64,000 nt of DNA from Nymphaea colorata (taxonomy: Eukaryota; Streptophyta; Magnoliopsida; Nymphaeales; Nymphaeaceae): NCBI RefSeq assembly GCF_008831285.2, contig NC_045138.2, forward strand, positions 24,213,934 to 24,277,933. The letters are read 5' to 3'. Positions 56,946 to 64,000 of this stretch are shown here, in pieces. The stretch's first letter is position 1. Every line of letters begins with the position of its first letter. Position numbers and translations under genes: made by a program. The notes beneath the pieces are model-generated. The model was given only the letters and a program-made list of their open reading frames with translations. It did no database searches and was not told the DNA's origin.

Positions 56946-59900
56946 ATGGAGACTGGTGGCGATGGCAATGGCGAAGTTGGTTTGTTCTGGGATGAGGATT
57001 TGAGTGGGATAAGCGGGTTGAAGAGGGGTGGAGATTTCGTCGAGGTCATGTGTGGGTGCACTTGTCCGAAATATGGGGACGCTATTGGGAGGCTGAGGAT
57101 CTTAGCTCATGGGGATCTTGAGGTTAGCTGCGAGTGCACGCCGGGATGCCAAGAGAGTAAGATGGATCTGATCCTTGTGTTTCGTCCTTTTTCTCTTTGA
57201 TTGTTGGCGCTACTTTTCTGGAGTTGGTCCTGGGGTCTCTCTTTATGGATCGTAAGGAGCGGCATGCGCTTTTTGGTTGGTCGGTGTTGGGTTTGATGGT
57301 TGTTGTGCTTTGATCATAGTGCATGGTCGTCCTGGTAATCTTTGGTGGTTTATATTGGTCGTAGCTTTTTGTTTCTTGAAAGGTTACGATGATCGATGTG
57401 TATTTTTGTTTGTGGCTTTATTCCTTTCCGTTTTTACAACCTTGGGCGTGTAATTTGACCCAAAAAGTGGTTTCATCTTCGTAGTGGAATTTGCTGATTC
57501 ATTCAATGTAACGATGGAGTTTGGTGTGTCGTTGCTTGAGGTTTGTTTCTTTTGTTCGGTGGTCTACTAAACGAGAGAAGGCTGGTAACCATTGACTACC
57601 TTCTCTTTTGCGCCGATGAAAATGCAGCGTTATGATGAACCTGCATGCAAAGTCTGACCTAGATATGGCTTGGTGTTGTCTGTGAGGGAGTGTCAAAGAA
57701 ATTGGCTAAAAAGTATCGCTGGATGAAGACGAATCGTTCCACTCCATAAGCTGTGTCGTTGTTTTAGAACAGCATTTTTCCAGTTCCTTTTTGTTGTTGT
57801 TACTTGTGTTTTCTGTACAGCATCGGAAGCATGCTGCAGGGTGGTCGGTTTTCACTACCGAAATCGTTATCAATTGTTAAAGTTAAATAACTGATCCCTT
57901 GCCCTCTCCTTTACTCCTTTTATGTAAAATGTTCCAGAAAATTGGCAAACAAAGAACGGGCAAGGCATTAACCGTGCTTTGTATGAGGAGGTATGCTTCA
58001 TGCCAGATTATTACCTGGGATTTACGCCTAAACTTTCTGTGTTCCACTTCTGAATCTCTAATTGCCTTCAAGCTCCAGACTCTTCTCCACAAATTGTTGT
58101 TTGCACCAGACGCTGCTCATTTAACATGTCTGCTAATTATTATTGTAGAGCTTATGTCATCCAGAGAACAGTTAGTTGTGTGCCTAGCCATTCATGTTGA
58201 ACGATGATGGGATGAAAACAGAATGCATCACTTGTCTTGGAACAAAAGGAGATCACGAAACTGTTTGCACCTTTATACCCTGGATTCATCAGTTACTGCA
58301 AACTGCAAACATGATGTTAGCTACATAGTTGGATAAAAACAGATGAGGTGCTGTTCCCTATTAATGATTAGCTCACATTGCTATCCAACTCAAGTAAATA
58401 GCCCACACAAAATGACTCGAGGTGCGCATTATGTATTTGGTTCGAGAAAGTAGCAAAGCTCTTATTTAAATTTGGAAAAAATTAAGGAAATCATGCCAGA
58501 TCAGTTGCTGAACTTAGAGTATCTCCACTCCAGTTTCCTGGTTGAGTATTGCAGGTACCATAAAGTGCTTTTCTTCACACATTTGTGGTGCTTGTCCAAG
58601 TGACTTTTTTGGAGGATAGAAGAATTCAATTTACTCTGTTAAGGAGCCCATCTTCCCTCTAGTATTTGCAAGGTTCAATGGTTTACTTTTCTTTAAATGC
58701 CTATTTTTTTTTCAATGTGGCCTTCCTTATATATTTAGATAGCTGGGAACATCACAGATGCATACACATCACCTCCTTTCTGCTATGATTGTCGTCAGCC
58801 TTCCATGCCATGGCTTTCTGAGTTCCATTCATCATCCGACCACGACCTAGTGACATCAGATTGAGTTAATCTGGACACACCTGATTCTGAGGAGTGTGGA
58901 GAAAGGAGAGCATTCGAGTCTGTATGTAACTGAAAATCAGGTTAACATGATGTATTGGTCAACTTTACGAAGTTCTAGCTTTAATATTTTGTGAAAGGTA
59001 TGTGATAAGTACTCCCCTTAATCTTCCAGTTGCTAAAGGCATCAGAAAATGAACTATTTCTAACACTTTGTTAAGATTTCCAAAATTTATGGGTCTTCCA
59101 TGTGCAACAGAAAATTCTAGGCCCTGATTGAGATTCAGTGATCCTTGTTGAACATGTAAACATGTATATATATACATGTTCAAGGAGGAGCACTGAGTTA
59201 TTCATGGGTATTTCTTGGCTATCTTATAAATGTCCTTTTTCTTGTGATACATGTCAAAGTTGACATCTCTGCATTTCAAATTGTGAGCAAGAATCTCAAA
59301 GGAATGCAAAACATTTTGGCTGTGATAAAATTTCAATTTGATGAGTTTGCCTCCTGAAATATTAGAGCAGATACACTTTGTCTAGAATGTTTTGTTGCAA
59401 GGTTTGTTATTGTGTTTCTTTTTTTGTCTGTTGCCAAGTGATGAAAAACTATCATCCACCACTTAAAATCAAAGTTTATCCCATGTGGACGAGTAGTTAT
59501 GCAATGCCAAATACCGTATATTTTCATGTTCCATTGAAGTGCATTCTCCATTGAAGTAAAATCATAGTTGGATTGGTTCCAGGTAAACTCAGCCCAGCAG
59601 CTTTTGAAAAACATGCTCGGAGGGAGGCTTCCAGGAAATGGAAAAATAATGTTTGGGTCATGGTTAGGGGAGAGAAGGTGCCATTGTCAAAGACAGTGTT
59701 GCTAAAGTACTACAACAAATACAATGCCAATGGGGCTCACAGATCCCATACTGGACGGCTTTGTCATCGTGATGAATTTATCCGATGTACCAGCTGCAAA
59801 AAGGAGCGCAGATTCCGACTCAGGAACAAAGAGGAATGCCGTGTTTACCATGATGCTTTAAAAGATCTCAACTGGAAATGCTCAGATATGGCCTATGACA

Positions 59901-60706
59901 GGTAATGGAATTTTTCTGGAATATTTAATAAATTTATGAAAAATGCTTGGAGAATACATTTTGATTGAGTCATACTATAATTTATAAGCAATGGAGATGA
60001 AGTTTGTCACTTGTGGCACAGAAGATTTTTGCTTTTTACTAGACTTAGGAGAATTTTTTTATGTTTTCAGCAAACAAACTTGTGCAATGGCTATCATTAG
60101 CTATGTCCTCCATGTTGGTTGAAATTCAACTACTTTGGCCCCACAGTCTGTATGCAAGCACAACATATGCATTCCTGCTTCTTTTCTGATTCTCACGCTT
60201 GGCATGATCTTGGTCCCTATGTTGAGCTAATAAGAAAAAACTTTGTGCACTACTACGGACCTCTACCTTGAACCTAATTTCCACAACACACAAATGTCTA
60301 TGCATGTCAGTAGATGCTAATTTGAGGCACTAGACTCAACTGTCAGATTTCTGTTTGACACAGATATTCTTCCAAGAAACAACTTTAACGTTTTTATTTC
60401 TCTTCCTAACATGGGGCCCACATGATATCAATCTTGTAGAATTTATATATTTTTTCTTCTTTCTTCAGATCTTGTATATAGAGAATATATGTTTTTGTTT
60501 TCTATTTCTTCTTTAGATCTCTAGTGTCTAGAATTTTTAGTACTGGAAACTGGTGACTTTTGGCTGCTGAATCCTGGTTTATACCCACTTGCTGAGCATA
60601 TAGACAACAAAATATGCTCCCAAGCGAGTTTGACATGTTACAGTAGCAGGTCGTTTTCAGAAGAATGAAGAATATGCAAGTAAAATATCTCTCACTCTCT
60701 CTCTCT

Positions 60707-60750
<44 letters not shown>

Positions 60751-61889
60751 AGAGAGAGAGAGAGAGATTTGAGTGAAACGTGTGTAGGAGTAAAAAGTTG
60801 ACATTAGGCAATTAACAAATCCAACCTTGCAATTCAGCTTGGAAATGAACCATCCTTTTGTTACTTTAACCATAGTTAGCAACTTTGCATCTTGCGATGG
60901 TTATATTGTCTGTGATATGCAATGGAGATTATATTACAACTATCATCGTATCATATTCACTTTCCTTTTTCTAAGGGTATTTGTGTGATTATATTAAAAA
61001 GAAACAGTTAATCGATAATTTCAATCCCAAGGACAGTTTAAGAGTTTATCATTGGTAAGATAGGTATGACACATCAACTGCGTAGAAGTAGACACATCAA
61101 CTGCGTAGAAGTAGATGTGGATGTGGAAGAACTGAAAAGGATCAAATGTCCATGCGACAGCAAGATATACATGCTAATACAGGAAGGTAAAGCATGCTAT
61201 ATGCCCTACAAATGGAGAAACATGCATGGGCACAAGTCAACATTCTCATTCCTCATGGATCATAGCAATTTTAGCATCGCTTCATTCATCTCTACCTCTT
61301 AAGTCCTTTTCTGCCCTCTTAATAGGTTGTAGCCATTCCATGAACAAGTTGTGATTAATGGTAACGGTACTTTTATTCTGTACAATCTGATTTTATTTTT
61401 TTCTTCCACCCTCTGTATTTTATTAGGATTGCAGCTTCTAGTAGGTTGATTAGACTAAAATCCATGCTTAGGTTCTTTATGCTAGGACTGAGGCCCTTGA
61501 ATACCCATTTTAACAACTCTCTTCACGGAATGAATGAATATCTACTTATCAATTCTGAAATGGACTCTCTTTCTTTTGCATAAATTACTGGCTAAGGGGG
61601 GAAATGGAGCACACTTGAATGGACACTAATATATGCATGACACCTGCACAATACACATCATTTCTCCTAGAAATTGGATTGTAAAATGATAAAGGTGAAT
61701 TTTGTGGTGAACAGAATCAGCTGTGATCATGATGAAGAACGTGCAAGCCGAAAAGTGTACAGGGGATGCTATCGCTCCCCAACCTGTAGAGGTTGCACAT
61801 CTTGCGTCTGTTTTGGGTGTGAAATCTGTCGATTCTCTGAATGCAGCTGCCAGACCTGCGTTGATTTCACATTGAATGCAAAGGCTTGA
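56946..61889 (+). CDS. ULT1: ULTRAPETALA-type SAND-domain trithorax-group regulator
   Basis: Exon 1 is 56946-57156, exon 2 is 59583-59901 and exon 3 is 61715-61889; phases 1 and 2 join cleanly, giving 234 aa against about 237 in Arabidopsis ULT1. Landmarks: GGDFVEVMCGCTCPKYGDAI near 28-47, CECTPGCQ at the first junction, PAAFEKH, RKWKNNVWV and GEKVPLSKTVLLKYYN (SAND-like DNA-binding part), CHRDEF, KERRFRLRNKEECR, NWKCSDM, then the Cys-rich end (SRKVYRGC, CTSCVCFGCEICRFSEC, CQTCVDF). ULT proteins act in the nucleus as trithorax-group factors opposing Polycomb repression, and limit meristem activity, for example by supporting AGAMOUS expression. Both introns are long (2.4 and 1.8 kb). It looks intact and unrelated to the tandem array beside it. 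Whether it is orthologous to ULT1 or ULT2 cannot be said from one gene. Confidence 0.95.
60691..60770. repeat. CT-TA-GA palindromic microsatellite in ULTRAPETALA intron 2
   Basis: A CT tract (about 60,691-60,708) is followed by a TA tract to about 60,746 and then a GA tract (about 60,750-60,768). The arms are complementary, so the whole can fold into one hairpin. Confidence 0.85.
61068..61113. repeat. Perfect 23-bp tandem duplication in ULTRAPETALA intron 2
   Basis: A unit beginning GACACATCAACTGCG and ending AGAAGTA occurs at 61068-61090 and 61091-61113. It is intronic, with no coding effect. Confidence 0.9.
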
Positions 61890-64000
61890 TTTCCTGATTA
61901 TTTTGGTACTTGTCTATGTGACTCTGCTTCCGCATCGCTTCCTTATTTATCTACATCATAGGTTCACATTCACTTGGGTCAATCCAAGTTGGTTACAAGA
62001 TCATTTTTCAGGGTGTCAGTTTACAGATAAAACTGTAAATCTGGGTCAATTCATCTTGATTAAATGTTGAACTGTTCAAATTGTAGCTGATGCTATTCCA
62101 TTATACTTCATTAATATTCTTTTGCATGACGCCGGTTCAAAAGACGTTTGGTATTTTTTTCTGGGTGATGTGTAAACACATTTACACCAGAACATTTGGC
62201 ACCCTTGGATGAAAAATATGAAATCCAAGAAACAAAATTTTCAAGGTATGTAACAACACCCAGCACAAATGATGAGCTGCCAAGCCTGCCCATAAAGCTT
62301 AGTATCTTTGGTAGATCAGGCCTATATAGTTATACTCAAATAGCAGAAAGTTTCAGGTGCTATATTCTGTGGCGTCGTGAGGAACCATGCATCATATCCA
62401 ATGGGACCTTTCATCTTGGTCGGTGACAATGAATAGGGAAGCAAATACAAATAGTATCACCCATCACCCCCAGCAGTTTGGTGCTTGATGACTGTTGCCA
62501 TCATAGAGATGGGACCTGATATTCTTCATTATTTTTGTGACACGGATGGACGGACCTACCGAAATTTATGCTTGACGTGTTGCACACTGTTGAACTCGAA
62601 GACAAAATGTTTTTGCTGGTCTTTGTACTAGTAGTCTTTTGCCCCATCTGTGATCCTGTCTTAAGATGGTCTGGATAAATACTTGCGTGGATGTGCATCA
62701 ATTGGTTGCTTTGATGATAAAGGTCGTGATACTGTCCTCTCAAGGGGCCCGTGTGATGGGATTTTCCTTTCAACTTTTACTTTTTTGTCGTGGTGTTCGT
62801 GCATTGTTTTTTTTAGTTAGTAAACCAACCTTGAGGACGGCTTTGTTCTACTAGTAGTTCGAAAACTTATTTTAGATTAGAGGCATGCTAGGAAAAGTGT
62901 CGATCGAAGTCTTTATTCTCATAAAGATAGTATATGGCAATTAGTCATTGTTTCCATTAGAAGAAGCAAATGTAATCTGATGTACTCCAGACGTGATGTA
63001 ATATGCATGAAATAAAATTGTGGTATTTGTAAAACATCATTTTTTTTAACTATTACAAAATATCATGTTATTAAAACGTCATTTACATATCTCTCTGTTT
63101 TCATATTTCTATCGTCTGTACTTCAACATGTTTTCTTGTATATCTAAAATTTAAATGTTCAGTATTTTCACGAAGACTCTTTGCATGATAAAGTTCGGAA
63201 TATCTTGAGACTTTCCTTGTTCAAGGAAATTAGGAGTCAGAACTTATTACAGTAATACTATTTTATCCGTTATGAATGAAATCATAGAAAACTGTAGTTT
63301 AGTTACAGAACTCGTCGTTAGCTGCATGACCCATTTAGTGATGTATCAAATTGACGTTCAGGGACAAGCCACTAGAGTGCCCTGAAGGGGGCCTTTGATA
63401 GGGTGAGAAAAAAAACAGTTCCACTATACAGCTGGTTAAACGTTTCCTTTTTTCGGCGACAAAAGAACAAGAAAAGCCGAACAGTATTTTGTAAAAGTGA
63501 AAAACTTTCGAGCAAGTATCTTTGTGGCAGTATGTACGGTGGAATTATGCTTCTACATGAAATTTCTTTCCTCCCATTGACATGCCCTAATTGCCAGTAG
63601 TTCGTATATGTTGGCCTGCCCCTGTTTAGGGCCCTCTGTTTGCAAGAAAAGGAATTCATGGAAAGGCTTTCCCGGAACTTTTCTACCAAAGCGCTTCGGT
63701 GAAAAATGGGTTTGCAAAAGGATGAAATTTTTTCTTTAATTTATTTTCGTTTTTAGGCATGACTTTGAGTGAATAGAAATTTCAAAAAAAAAAAAAAAAG
63801 GAAACTTAATCTCTCTGTCTCTCTTTCTGCATCCATTCCCATGAGTGCTCTGAGAGCTGGGCTGAGAGGTCCATCTCATCTCTCTCTAACTCTCTCTCTC
63901 TCTCTTTCTCTCTTATTGGCTTGCCTGATTTTCATGAGGGTTGGTAAGCAACAATGTTAATGACACGGAAATTTAGAACAAAAACACTTGCTGCATTATA
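61890..64000. other. 3' flank of ULTRAPETALA and intergenic
   Basis: The first several hundred bases are probably 3' UTR and downstream sequence. A poly-A/CT-rich stretch lies near 63,785-63,915. No further gene, repeat family or RNA gene is recognised. Confidence 0.4.

Overview
This is nuclear DNA from a flowering plant. The evidence is an ULTRAPETALA-type regulator, plant-only BURP-domain genes, LRR receptor kinases, kilobase introns with GT..AG borders, long AT microsatellites, a plant L1-type LINE and a GC-rich miniature transposon. I cannot name the species; an early-diverging angiosperm is only a guess. No rRNA gene, tRNA gene or CRISPR array was seen.

From 1 to about 51 kb the window is a tandem gene-family region built by repeated local duplication. 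Two families alternate. One is a set of small secreted BURP-domain genes with three exons (signal peptide, a pro-segment carrying a YWNEVFP..PMPNAI motif, then a linker plus BURP domain). Copies lie at 2-1518 (5' end outside the window), 6169-8759, 16311-17874, 19363-20947, 30051-34560, 44602-47082 and 48700-51068, with loose exon fossils at 2852, 5910, 6990-7378 and 29812. The other family is three MIK2-like LRR receptor kinases at 12142-15193, 26598-29621 and 37759-41347, each split by one intron inside the kinase domain. Only three BURP genes can be read open: 2-1518, 44602-47082, and a composite gene at 6169-8759 that joins 5' exons of one subtype to the BURP exon of another. The others carry frameshifts, internal duplications, nonsense codons or a LINE in intron 2. 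All three kinases look intact.

The space between genes is mostly duplicated modules: BURP 3' flanks, BURP upstream segments, kinase upstream segments (one without its kinase), A/T-rich dispersed repeats and inverted copies of the same blocks. This looks like birth-and-death evolution driven by unequal exchange, gene conversion and small tandem duplications.

From 51 to 56.9 kb the window is gene-poor, with a long AT microsatellite and a hAT-like miniature element. From 56,946 to 61,889 there is one conserved single-copy-looking gene, ULTRAPETALA, in three exons. The last 2.1 kb shows no gene.

The BURP proteins and the receptor kinases should both act at the cell surface or wall. BURP domains in some plants are copper-dependent cyclases of peptides carried in their own precursor, and MIK2 is a peptide receptor. 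Linkage of the two families here is suggestive, but nothing in the sequence proves a ligand-receptor relation.
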